Below, piece after piece: positions 8,425-17,547 of a DNA stretch of 64,000 nt; within the stretch, counting starts at the first letter, position 1; the number at the start of each line of letters is the position of its first letter. The DNA is from Lysinibacillus_B sp042920265 (lineage in GTDB: Bacteria; Bacillota; Bacilli; Bacillales_A; Planococcaceae), in contig NZ_JBDQZI010000016.1 of assembly GCF_042920265.1 (NCBI RefSeq), forward strand, positions 29,455 through 93,454. The letters are read 5' to 3'. The position numbers and the translations under genes were made by a program. The notes beneath the pieces were generated by a model. That model saw only the letters and a program-made list of their open reading frames with translations, searched no databases and had not been told where the DNA came from.

Positions 8425-9717
8425 ATGTTTTTTAAAAAGACATTACATCAAGAACGCATCAACATCGATTTATTTCAAGTAAAAATTCAAATAGACAAAC
8501 ATCCAAAACTAAAACAACAGCTAACTATGTTAAATTTAACGGACGTGGATTTAAAATATTTATGTGCCTTTCAACCGTATGTTGAAAAAAATATTAATGA
8601 AATTGTGAATCGTTTTTATGATGTGCTCGGAATGAATCCTGGTCTCATTAAAATTATTGATGATCATAGTACAGTTGAACGGTTAAAAATAACGTTGAAA
8701 AAGCACATATATGAAATGTTTTGTGGTGTCATCGATGAATCGTTTTTCCACAAGCGTGAGCGTATTGCACGTGTACATGTGCATATCGGCTTACCGACAC
8801 AAAGTTATATTGCAGCTTTTCAAACGTTGAATCTTTCTTTTATGGAATATATAAAACAATATATCCCGCATACGGAAGATCAGTTTCAAACGTTATTAGC
8901 TGTTTCAAAAATCTTGAATTTGGAGCAACAGCTTGTATTAGAAGCATTTGAAGCGTACGTAGAAGAATCGAAAAATGCGGTAAATAACCAAAAAGCAGCA
9001 GTAGGTCATGCGATTGTGGAATCAGCAGAAAGTTTAGCGGACATTGCGCAACAAACGAATGCCTCCTATCAACAGTTAAATGTGCAAACAGAAGAACTCG
9101 TAGCCTATGCAAAGCGCACAAATGAAATTTCATGTGCAACAGAACGGCAAGCCATTGAAGGGAAAGACCAAATGCATGCTCAATCCGCGAATATGATGAC
9201 GATTGCTTCTTCTGTCGATGAAGTAGCACGTGATGTGCATCGTTTAACGGATATGACAAAGCAAATGGAAAACATCATGGCGATTGTTACAAATATCGCT
9301 AATCAGACGAATCTGTTAGCGCTGAATGCCTCGATTGAAGCGGCGCGTGCAGGCGAGGCTGGCAAAGGATTTGCTGTCGTGGCCAATGAAGTGCGAAAAC
9401 TGGCAGAGCAAACGAAATCTTCTATTGATACAGTAGGGAATTTATTGAACGATACAAATGAACGGACGGAAAAATTGGAGCGTTCTCTAGCACGAATTCA
9501 GCAAGACGTTCAATTTGGTGAAGAAGACATGCGACAAACAGAGCAAAAATTTGCGCATATTTTATGTTCCATGAGTGAAACGAAAACCCAAAATGGTTTA
9601 ATTGAGCGAAAAATTCAAGACCTTTGCAGTGTCATTAGTCAACTTTCAATTGCTTTTGATGCAGTTACGAACTCGGCAGATAAACTAGTTTGTATTTCAC
9701 AAGAATTGAACGAATAA
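8425..9717 (+). CDS. hemAT: Globin-coupled aerotaxis transducer HemAT
   Basis: 430 residues, close to Bacillus subtilis HemAT (about 432). The N-terminal globin sensor (about 1-180) includes a HVHIGL segment in which His118 is the likely proximal haem ligand. The C-terminal methyl-accepting signalling domain (about 190-430) carries the highly conserved hairpin tip (ANQTNLLALNASIEAARAGE within about 290-315), which docks CheA/CheW. There are no transmembrane segments, so this is a soluble oxygen sensor feeding the chemotaxis pathway. A haem-biosynthesis gene follows; this may be coincidental because a terminator separates them. Confidence 0.93.
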   Translation: MFFKKTLHQERINIDLFQVKIQIDKHPKLKQQLTMLNLTDVDLKYLCAFQPYVEKNINEIVNRFYDVLGMNPGLIKIIDDHSTVERLKITLKKHIYEMFCGVIDESFFHKRERIARVHVHIGLPTQSYIAAFQTLNLSFMEYIKQYIPHTEDQFQTLLAVSKILNLEQQLVLEAFEAYVEESKNAVNNQKAAVGHAIVESAESLADIAQQTNASYQQLNVQTEELVAYAKRTNEISCATERQAIEGKDQMHAQSANMMTIASSVDEVARDVHRLTDMTKQMENIMAIVTNIANQTNLLALNASIEAARAGEAGKGFAVVANEVRKLAEQTKSSIDTVGNLLNDTNERTEKLERSLARIQQDVQFGEEDMRQTEQKFAHILCSMSETKTQNGLIERKIQDLCSVISQLSIAFDAVTNSADKLVCISQELNE

Positions 9718-9752
9718 AGTATTCTCCGCTATTTGGGGAATACTTTTCTTTA
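9716..9752 (+). terminator. Terminator after hemAT
   Basis: AAAGTATTCTCC pairs with GGGGAATACTTT, followed by TCTTTATTTT. Confidence 0.75.
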
Positions 9753-9836
9753 TTTTGTAATACAAAGCGCCGTTATTTGCTCTTAAAAAGGTTTATACTG
9801 TATGTAGGATATTTCTACCGTATAGGAGAGGTCAAT

Positions 9837-11219
9837 ATGAAGACGATAGTAGTTGTTGGAGGCGGCATTACAGGGTTATGCACGATGCATTATGTGAAAC
9901 GCCAAATGAAAGAAAAGAACATAGAAGCGAAGTTAGTTTTGATTGAGCGCAATGAATACTTAGGTGGTAAAATTCATTCTACGCACGAGGACGGCTTCAT
10001 TATGGAAACAGGCGCCGATTCGATTGTTGCGCGTCATCCAGGTGTGTTGGAGTTGGTTCGTGAGTTAGGGTTTGAATCAGAGCTTGTCTACAATGAGACA
10101 GGCATTTCCTATATTCATACAAATAATGAACTGCACGCAATTCCTGCAGGTTCTACGTTCGGCATTCCAATGAGTATCGAGTCCTTACAAGCAAGTACGT
10201 TGATTTCGGATGAAGCGAAGCAGCGTGTGTTACAAGATGCAACGATGCCAAATACAACGTTTACGAAGGAAAGCTCGATTGGGGCGTTTCTTGAACACTT
10301 CTTAGGAGAGGAAATTGTACGGAAGCAAATTGCTCCTGTACTTGCCGGTGTGTATTCAGGGGACTTATATCAACTTTCCCTTGCTTCGACATTACCGTAT
10401 TTAGTCGACTATAAAAATGAGTACGGCAGTATTATGAAAGGCTTTGAAGCAAACCGTGAGCAGTTTGAAAAGGCGGCCAATAAAAAATTCATTTCATTCC
10501 GCAATGGGCTATCGGCCATCATCGATCGGTTAGAAGAAAGTTTACCTGACGTAACATTTATGAAAAAGGCAGAAGTGCATAGCGTAACAAAAATGGGCGA
10601 TCAATATGAAATGGTCGTAGGAGACGAAACGATTGTAGCCGATATTGTGGTATTAGCTGTGCCGAACGAAACGGTACGTGAAGTGCTGAAGGATGAAGGG
10701 TTGCAAGTGAGCTTAAATAAATTCACAACCGCTTCGGCCATTACACTGTATGTCGGTTTTGATGTACCAGATAGCGTATTACCAGCGGACGGAACAGGCT
10801 TTATCGTCTCACATAATAGCGATTTAGTATGTGATGCTTCTACTTGGACGAGCCGTAAATGGAAGCATACATCGGCTGACGGGAATTTGCTCGTACGCCT
10901 ATTTTATAAAAATGTAAATCCACGCTATGCAGAACTCGCAGCAATGACCGATGAGGAACTTGTAGCGGTAGCACGGAAGGATATTGCACTTAGTCTCGGT
11001 ATTCAGGATGAGCCAACTGTTGTCAAGGTAACAAAGTGGATCGATCAAATGCCACGCTATGACTTAGCACATCATGACGCCTTATCGGTTGTCGTGTCAG
11101 ATTTAGCGCAGCGCTACCCAAATGTACTACTTGCGGGTTGTTCTTATTTTGGTGTGGGGATTGGTGCGTGCATTCAAAATGGGAAGCATACAGCCGAGCA
11201 GATTGTCGCGATTCTATAA
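9837..11219 (+). CDS. cgoX: Coproporphyrinogen III oxidase (HemY/CgoX-type)
   Basis: A 460-residue flavoprotein. The N-terminal Rossmann FAD motif reads VVVGGGITGL (residues 5-14), followed by the ERN/GGKI segment of the amine-oxidase-like fold. The C-terminal FAD-contact block reads VLLAGCSYFGVGI (about 435-447). This is the oxygen-dependent HemY type, which in Gram-positives oxidises coproporphyrinogen III to coproporphyrin III in haem synthesis. Start at 9837 chosen because AGGAGAGG lies 8 bases upstream; the frame stays open further upstream without a ribosome site. Unlike B. subtilis hemEHY, no other haem gene adjoins it. Confidence 0.88.
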   Translation: MKTIVVVGGGITGLCTMHYVKRQMKEKNIEAKLVLIERNEYLGGKIHSTHEDGFIMETGADSIVARHPGVLELVRELGFESELVYNETGISYIHTNNELHAIPAGSTFGIPMSIESLQASTLISDEAKQRVLQDATMPNTTFTKESSIGAFLEHFLGEEIVRKQIAPVLAGVYSGDLYQLSLASTLPYLVDYKNEYGSIMKGFEANREQFEKAANKKFISFRNGLSAIIDRLEESLPDVTFMKKAEVHSVTKMGDQYEMVVGDETIVADIVVLAVPNETVREVLKDEGLQVSLNKFTTASAITLYVGFDVPDSVLPADGTGFIVSHNSDLVCDASTWTSRKWKHTSADGNLLVRLFYKNVNPRYAELAAMTDEELVAVARKDIALSLGIQDEPTVVKVTKWIDQMPRYDLAHHDALSVVVSDLAQRYPNVLLAGCSYFGVGIGACIQNGKHTAEQIVAIL

Positions 11220-11318
11220 GAAATAATGCATGAAAACGTTTACTATCGCAAAACGTCTTGACGTTCGTTGCATATAACGTTATGATTCTTTTAATTATTG
11301 ACAAAATTCATATATTTT

Positions 11319-11416
11319 CTTATCGAGAGAAGCGGAGGGACTGGCCCAGTGAAGCTTCAGCAACCAACAGTAGTCAGGTGCTAAATCCAGTCGGCAAATG
11401 CCGTAAAGATGAGAAG
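11319..11416 (+). ncRNA. SAM-I (S-box) riboswitch
   Basis: The conserved S-box core is readable in order: CTTATCGAGAGAAGCGGAGG, GACTGGCCC, GAAGCTTCAGCAACC, AGGTGCTAAATCCA, and the closing P1 strand GATGAGAAGG. P1 pairs CTTATC with GATGAG. The aptamer is followed by a terminator and then yitJ-metH, so S-adenosylmethionine should terminate transcription of the methionine genes. Confidence 0.93.
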
Positions 11417-11431
11417 GAATGACGATTTTAT

Positions 11432-11460
11432 AGCCTTCTTATACAAAGAAGGCTTTTTAT
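11432..11460 (+). terminator. S-box expression-platform terminator
   Basis: AGCCTTCTT pairs perfectly with AAGAAGGCT over a 5-base loop, followed by TTTTATTTTA. It is the off-state structure of the upstream SAM riboswitch. Confidence 0.9.
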
Positions 11461-11518
11461 TTTATGGAAAAATAACTGAAAAATTGTGCAATTCAGTATA
11501 GAGAAAAGAGGGGCATAG

Positions 11519-13363
11519 ATGGGGTTACTTGAAGCTTTACAGACGCGTGTATTAACGGCAGATGGTGCGATTGGGACACTGCTTTATTCATATGGGTTAG
11601 ATTATTGCCATGAGGAAATGAATGTCACAAGACCAGAAATAGTAGAGAAAATTCATGAGCAATACATTGAAGCAGGCGCAGATATTATTCAAACGAATAC
11701 GTACGGCGCTAATGCCATTAAATTAGCACGTTATGGCTATGAAGGTCGTGTGCAAGAGTTTAATGAAGCAGCGGTGGCAATCGCTAAAAAAGCAGCTGAA
11801 GGTAAAGCCGTCTTTGTACTCGGAACAATTGGTGGTATTCGTGGCATTCGTAAAAGTGATGCGACGTTAGCCGAAATTGTGACGGCCATTGAAGAGCAGG
11901 CCAAGGTGTTACTCGCTGGTGGGATCGATGGCATTTTACTAGAGACATTTTATGATTATGAAGAAATCCAAGCCGTTGTGCAGACAGTTCGTGCATTAAC
12001 AGATTTGCCGATTATTGCCCAAGTATCGATGCATGAACCAGGTATTTTACAGGGGGGCATTGCACTTGGGGATGCACTGAGTCAGCTTGAAGCACTAGGC
12101 GCAGATATTGTTGGTAGTAATTGTCGCTTAGGACCATTCCATACGATTCAAGCATTTGAAAAGGTGAATTTACCGGAAAGAGCTTATTTGTCTGCTTATC
12201 CAAATGCCTCGCTACTAGATGTTGAAGATGGCCGTGTCGTGTATGAATCAGAGGCCGATTATTTCGCACGGGCAGCAGAAGAGCTAGTGAAGCAAGGGGT
12301 ACGTTTAATCGGTGGTTGTTGTGGCACAACGCCAAAGCATATCGAGGCAACGAAAAAACGTTTAGCCAATAGCCAGCCAATTACAGAAAAAGCGAAAAAG
12401 CCTGGGACAGTTGAATTTGTTCGTTCACCAGAGCCACGTCAGTATGAACCGCTTCATATGAAAGCAAAACGTGAACGTTCTGTGATTGTAGAGCTAGATA
12501 CACCACGTCACCTTGAAATCGAAGGGTTTATGAAAGGGGCAAAAGCGCTTTATGAAAACGGAGCAGATGTTATTATGATGGCGGATAACTCACTCGCTTC
12601 ACCCCGTATTAGTAACATCGCGATGTCGGCTATTTTGCAAAATGAAGGGGTACGTGTTCTTCCGCATTTAACGTGCCGTGATCGTAACTTAATTGGCTTA
12701 CAGTCGCATTTAATGGGGCTTGATGCACTGCAGCTACATGATCTTTTAGTCATTACGGGCGACCCGACAAAGGTAGGGGATTTCCCAGGAGCAACAAGTG
12801 TATATGATGTGTCATCGATGGAGCTAATGTCACTCATTAAACAGTTAAATGAAGGGATTTCATTTTCAGGGAAGCCACTTCGTAAAAAAGCCAACTTCTC
12901 GGTTGCGGGTGCCTTTAATCCGAATGTGCGTGTCGTAGCACGTGCTGTAGACCGCTTGGAGAAAAAGCTGGAGCATGGCTGTGATTACTTTATTTCGCAA
13001 CCCGTGTATTCAAAGGAAAAAATAATTGAAACTTATGAGGCGACGAAGCATTTAGAGGCACCCATTTATATTGGCATTATGCCAGTGACAAGCTTTAGAA
13101 GTGCAGAATTTTTACATCATGAAGTGCCGGGCATTAAGTTATCAGACGACGTTCTAGCGCGTATGGAAGCGTGCGGTGAAGATAAAGAAAAGGCGACGGC
13201 AGAAGGTGTAGCCATCGCAAAAGAACTATTAGATACAGCATGTCAATATTTCAATGGTATTTATTTAATTACACCATTTTTACGATACGATATGACACTT
13301 CAATTGTTGGATTATGTCAAAGAGCTAGATGCAAAAAGAGAAGGAGTACAAGTAAATGCGTAA
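11519..13363 (+). CDS. yitJ: Bifunctional homocysteine S-methyltransferase / methylenetetrahydrofolate reductase
   Basis: 614 residues. The N-terminal homocysteine methyltransferase barrel (about 1-290) has the zinc cysteines Cys202 (SNCRLGP) and Cys267/Cys268 (IGGCCGTTP). The C-terminal half (about 320-610) is a MetF-type FAD-dependent 5,10-methylene-THF reductase barrel. YitJ-type fusions make 5-methyl-THF and transfer a methyl group to homocysteine. ATG start behind AGAGGGG. It overlaps metH by 8 bases and lies downstream of the S-box. Its product, 5-methyl-THF, is the substrate for the cobalamin-dependent MetH encoded next. Confidence 0.93.
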   Translation: MGLLEALQTRVLTADGAIGTLLYSYGLDYCHEEMNVTRPEIVEKIHEQYIEAGADIIQTNTYGANAIKLARYGYEGRVQEFNEAAVAIAKKAAEGKAVFVLGTIGGIRGIRKSDATLAEIVTAIEEQAKVLLAGGIDGILLETFYDYEEIQAVVQTVRALTDLPIIAQVSMHEPGILQGGIALGDALSQLEALGADIVGSNCRLGPFHTIQAFEKVNLPERAYLSAYPNASLLDVEDGRVVYESEADYFARAAEELVKQGVRLIGGCCGTTPKHIEATKKRLANSQPITEKAKKPGTVEFVRSPEPRQYEPLHMKAKRERSVIVELDTPRHLEIEGFMKGAKALYENGADVIMMADNSLASPRISNIAMSAILQNEGVRVLPHLTCRDRNLIGLQSHLMGLDALQLHDLLVITGDPTKVGDFPGATSVYDVSSMELMSLIKQLNEGISFSGKPLRKKANFSVAGAFNPNVRVVARAVDRLEKKLEHGCDYFISQPVYSKEKIIETYEATKHLEAPIYIGIMPVTSFRSAEFLHHEVPGIKLSDDVLARMEACGEDKEKATAEGVAIAKELLDTACQYFNGIYLITPFLRYDMTLQLLDYVKELDAKREGVQVNA

Positions 13364-16300
13364 CCACCCGATTTATGAACAACTAGAAAAGCGAATCCTC
13401 ATTATTGATGGTGCGATGGGGACGATGCTACAAAATGAAAACTTAACACCGGAAGATTTTGGCGGCGAAGAATTAGATGGCTGTAATGAAAACTTAGTCA
13501 TTACACGTCCGGATGTGTTAAAAAAGATTCACCGTGCTTATTTAGAAGCCGGTTCAGATATTATTTGTACAAATACATTTGGTGCGACACCACTTGTATT
13601 AAATGAATATGATTTAGGCGATAAAGCGGATGAAATTAATACACGTGCGGTCGAATTAGCGAAGGAAGCGGTAGCGGAGTTTTCCACACCAGAGTGGCCA
13701 CGTTTTGTGGCGGGGGCAATGGGACCAACGACGAAAACCTTATCGGTTACAGGCGGGATTACATTTGAAGAGCTAGAAGAAAACTTTTATCAGCAGGCGC
13801 GAGCACTTGTCCAAGCAGGATCTGATTTAATTTTACTGGAGACGAGTCAGGATATGTTGAACGTAAAAGCGGCAACGATTGCGATGCAGCGCGCGTTTGA
13901 TGAGCTTGGTGTCGAGCTACCCGTGATGATTTCTGGCACGATTGAGCCAATGGGGACAACGCTTGCGGGTCAGTCGATTGAGGCGTTTTACATTTCGATT
14001 GAGCATATTAAGCCATTATCAGTTGGTTTAAACTGTGCGACAGGTCCAGAATTTATGACGGATCATATTCGTTCCTTATCAGATTTAGCGACAAGTTATG
14101 TCAGCTGTTATCCGAATGCAGGGCTTCCAGACGAGGAAGGGTGCTATCATGAAACGCCAGATTCGTTATCGAAAAAGCTACGCGGCTTTGCGGAAAAAGG
14201 CTGGCTCAATATTGTAGGTGGTTGCTGTGGTACGACACCAGCACATATTGCTGCGATTCGCGAGGCAGTCGAAGGGTATGTCCCGCGTCAGCTACCTGAA
14301 AAGACGCATGGTCATGCTGTCTCAGGCATTGAGCCATTACAATATGATGATTCGATGCGCCCGTTATTTATTGGGGAACGTACAAACGTAATTGGCTCAC
14401 GTAAATTTAAGCAATTAATCATTGATGGCAAATTCGAGGAAGCAGCAGAAATTGCCCGTGCACAAGTGAAAAACGGAGCACATGTAGTCGATATTTGTTT
14501 AGCGAACCCAGACCGTGATGAAGCAGAGGATATGAAAAACTTCATGCCGGAAGTTGTCAAAAAGGTAAAAGTACCGATCGTGATTGACTCAACAGATGAA
14601 AAAGTCATGGAAGAGGCGCTCAAATTCTGCCAAGGGAAAGCGATTATTAACTCGATTAACTTAGAAGATGGCGAAGAACGTTTTGATGCCGTGATGCCAC
14701 TTGTTAAAAAGTACGGGGCTTCGGTCGTTGTCGGTACAATTGATGAGATCGGTATGGCCGTAACACGGGAGAAAAAGTTAGAGGTAGCGAAACGTTCACA
14801 TGATTTATTGACACAAAAGTGGGGCATTTCACCAGAGGATATTATTTTTGACCCATTAATGTTCCCAGTCGGTACAGGGGATGAACAATATATCGGTGCT
14901 GCGGAAGAGACAATCGAAGGAATTCGTCTCATTAAGGAGCAGCTACCGGGCGTATTAACGGTGCTAGGTGTAAGTAATATTTCATTTGGTTTACCGCCAG
15001 TTGGTCGTGAAGTATTAAATGCGGTGTATTTATACCACTGTACACAAGCGGGATTAGACTATGCCATCGTGAATACAGAAAAGCTAGAGCGTTATGCATC
15101 GATTCCAGAAGATGAAATCAAGCTAGCGAATGATTTAATCTTCCGTACTAATGATGAAACATTAGCTGCCTTTACAGACTTTTATCGTGATAAGAAGAAG
15201 GAAAAAACAGCAGCGAGCCTACCTGAAACAGTGGAAGGTCGTTTAGCTTACTATATTTTAGAAGGTACAAAAGAAGGGTTAATTGATGATTTAAATCAAG
15301 CACTGGAGTTGTTTGATACACCGCTTGATATTATTAATGGACCTTTAATGGACGGAATGGCGGAAGTCGGGCGCTTATTTAATACGAACCAACTTATCGT
15401 TGCCGAAGTATTGCAATCAGCAGGGGTGATGAAAGCGGCTGTTGCACATCTGGAGCAATTTATGGAGAAAAACGATGAATCCGCAAGCAAAGGGAAAATG
15501 GTCCTAGCGACAGTTAAAGGGGACGTACATGATATCGGCAAAAACTTAGTGGATATCATTTTATCGAACAACGGCTTTAAAGTAGTGGACTTAGGCATTA
15601 AAGTGACGCCTGCCGAACTCATTGAAGCCATTCGTCGTGAGGAACCAGACTTTGTCGGATTATCCGGCTTGCTTGTAAAATCTGCGCAGCAAATGGTGTT
15701 AACAGCGCAAGACTTTAAAGAAGCGGGGATTGATGTACCGATTATGGTCGGTGGTGCGGCGCTTTCACGTCGCTTTACGGAAACAAAAATTGCGCCAAAC
15801 TATGATGGTCCTGTCATTTATTCGAAAGATGCGATGGAAGGTTTAGATGTGGCGAATCGTTTAATGAATCCGCAAGAGCGTCCAAAGCTAGAACAGGAGC
15901 TAAGAGCATCGATTGAAAAACGGGCGGAAGCCGATAGTAAGCGAGCAGAGCGTCCAGTGGCAGTGGCAGAAAAACCAGTGCGCACAATCGCGGATGCACC
16001 TGTATTTACACCGAAAGATTTAGTACGTCACGTAAAGCGTGATTATGCGGTATCACATTTATATCCGTATGTGAATATGCGTACATTAATCGGGCATCAT
16101 CTTGGCTTTAAGGCAAATGTTGAAAAGGCGATTGCGGAAGGCGAAGAGCGTGCGGTTCAATTAAAAGAGCTTGTCGATAGTTACTTAAACGACGAAACAT
16201 TAAAGCCATCAGGAATGTATCAATTCTTTAAAGCACAAGCAGACGGGGATGATGTTGTTGTTTATGCGGAAGACGGCGTCACGGAAATCGAACGCTTTAC

Positions 16301-16781
16301 ATTCCCACGCCAATCTAAAGCACCGTTCCTATGTTTAGCGGACTTCCTAAAAACGAAAGAATCGGGCGAGATGGACTATATTGCTTTAATGGTCGTCACA
16401 GCAGGGCACGGCGTATCAGCGGCTGCACGTGAGTTGAAAGAGGCGGGGAAATTCCTAGAAAGTCATGCGCTACAAGCGACAGCATTAGAGTTAGCGGAAG
16501 GCTTTGCAGAACGTATTCACCAAGAAATTCGTGACCAATGGGGCTTCCCGGACCACGTGGATTTCACAATGCGCGATCGTTTTGCAGCGAAATATCAAGG
16601 GCAACGTTTCAGCTTCGGTTACCCGGCATGTCCAAACTTAGAAGACCAAGAAAAATTATTTAAAGTATTAAAACCAGAAGATATCGGTGTCCACTTAACA
16701 GAAGGCTTTATGATGGAACCAGAAGCGAGCGTATCTGCCATCGTCTTCGCCCATCCAGATGCACGATATTTTAATGTATAA
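13356..16781 (+). CDS. metH: Cobalamin-dependent methionine synthase
   Basis: 1141 residues with the complete MetH domain order. Homocysteine domain, about 1-320, zinc ligands Cys227 (GLNCATG), Cys290 and Cys291 (GGCCGTTP). Pterin-binding barrel, about 340-610 (GERTNVIGS). Cap and B12 domain, about 630-860, with the DxHxxG cobalt-ligand motif GDVHDIGKN (His725). AdoMet reactivation domain, about 890-1141 (PACPNLEDQ). It transfers methyl from 5-methyl-THF to homocysteine through methylcobalamin. Start at 13356 overlaps yitJ; both share the S-box. The organism therefore needs a cobalamin supply for this route. Confidence 0.96.
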   Translation: MRNHPIYEQLEKRILIIDGAMGTMLQNENLTPEDFGGEELDGCNENLVITRPDVLKKIHRAYLEAGSDIICTNTFGATPLVLNEYDLGDKADEINTRAVELAKEAVAEFSTPEWPRFVAGAMGPTTKTLSVTGGITFEELEENFYQQARALVQAGSDLILLETSQDMLNVKAATIAMQRAFDELGVELPVMISGTIEPMGTTLAGQSIEAFYISIEHIKPLSVGLNCATGPEFMTDHIRSLSDLATSYVSCYPNAGLPDEEGCYHETPDSLSKKLRGFAEKGWLNIVGGCCGTTPAHIAAIREAVEGYVPRQLPEKTHGHAVSGIEPLQYDDSMRPLFIGERTNVIGSRKFKQLIIDGKFEEAAEIARAQVKNGAHVVDICLANPDRDEAEDMKNFMPEVVKKVKVPIVIDSTDEKVMEEALKFCQGKAIINSINLEDGEERFDAVMPLVKKYGASVVVGTIDEIGMAVTREKKLEVAKRSHDLLTQKWGISPEDIIFDPLMFPVGTGDEQYIGAAEETIEGIRLIKEQLPGVLTVLGVSNISFGLPPVGREVLNAVYLYHCTQAGLDYAIVNTEKLERYASIPEDEIKLANDLIFRTNDETLAAFTDFYRDKKKEKTAASLPETVEGRLAYYILEGTKEGLIDDLNQALELFDTPLDIINGPLMDGMAEVGRLFNTNQLIVAEVLQSAGVMKAAVAHLEQFMEKNDESASKGKMVLATVKGDVHDIGKNLVDIILSNNGFKVVDLGIKVTPAELIEAIRREEPDFVGLSGLLVKSAQQMVLTAQDFKEAGIDVPIMVGGAALSRRFTETKIAPNYDGPVIYSKDAMEGLDVANRLMNPQERPKLEQELRASIEKRAEADSKRAERPVAVAEKPVRTIADAPVFTPKDLVRHVKRDYAVSHLYPYVNMRTLIGHHLGFKANVEKAIAEGEERAVQLKELVDSYLNDETLKPSGMYQFFKAQADGDDVVVYAEDGVTEIERFTFPRQSKAPFLCLADFLKTKESGEMDYIALMVVTAGHGVSAAARELKEAGKFLESHALQATALELAEGFAERIHQEIRDQWGFPDHVDFTMRDRFAAKYQGQRFSFGYPACPNLEDQEKLFKVLKPEDIGVHLTEGFMMEPEASVSAIVFAHPDARYFNV

Positions 16782-16795
16782 TGAAATGATTAGAG

Positions 16796-16834
16796 GGGGT
16801 GTCCAGAAAATGAATATTTTCTGGACACCCTTTC
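16796..16834 (+). terminator. Terminator of the yitJ-metH operon
   Basis: GGGTGTCCAGAAAAT pairs perfectly with ATTTTCTGGACACCC, followed by TTTC. Confidence 0.85.
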
Positions 16835-16971
16835 ACTTCTTGAGCACTATTTACTAAGAAATATTGCTCCTGTGGTGGTCGCATCACGATACCACCATCC
16901 TCGTCGCAAGAGCACTTTTTTAGATAAATGTTATATGCTTACACAACTAAGTGAAATATAAGGAGAGAAAC

Positions 16972-17460
16972 ATGATGATTCGTAACGCAACAAGAGAAGA
17001 TGTAGCGCAAATTTTAGCAATTTTTAATTACAATATTGTACATAGTACGGCGATTTACTTATACGAGGAACAAACGTTGGAGGCGCGGCTTGCATGGTTT
17101 GAAGCGAAAGTGCAAGCGGGTGAGCCAGTGCTTGTTTATGAAGTAGACGGGCGTGTTGCAGGCTATGCCACATATGGAAAATTCCGTCCGCAAGCAGCTT
17201 ATCAATATACAATTGAACATTCCATCTATGTTCATGAAGATTTTCAACGAATGGGTATCGCTAAACAATTAATGCACCGTTTAATTGAACAAGCGAAAGC
17301 AGATAACTACCGCACGATGATTGCCTGTATCGATGCGGACAATGAAGGTAGTATTCGCATGCATGAAAAGTTTGGATTTACACATGTTGGCACGTTGAAA
17401 GAGGTGGGCTACAAGTTTGGTAAATGGTTGGATTTATGCTTAATGCAGTTAAAATTGTGA
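16972..17460 (+). CDS. GNAT N-acetyltransferase, phosphinothricin-acetyltransferase-like
   Basis: A 162-residue single-domain GNAT protein. It opens MIRNATREDVAQI. The acetyl-CoA pyrophosphate loop is QRMGIAKQL (about 93-101). The C-terminal part (DADNEGSIRMHEKFGF, HVGTLKEVGYKFGKW) is typical of the PAT/MnaT/YwnH branch, which acetylates methionine sulfone/sulfoximine or related amino acids. Start at 16972 follows AAGGAGAG; a GTG further upstream lacks a ribosome site. Substrate is inferred from family only. Confidence 0.82.
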   Translation: MMIRNATREDVAQILAIFNYNIVHSTAIYLYEEQTLEARLAWFEAKVQAGEPVLVYEVDGRVAGYATYGKFRPQAAYQYTIEHSIYVHEDFQRMGIAKQLMHRLIEQAKADNYRTMIACIDADNEGSIRMHEKFGFTHVGTLKEVGYKFGKWLDLCLMQLKL

Positions 17461-17547
17461 AAAAAATAGAAAAATGTGTGCTTCCTTTTATTTCCGATGA
17501 TATGATAAACATAGAATGAAAACGGAAATAGAGAGGAGGGGTGCAAA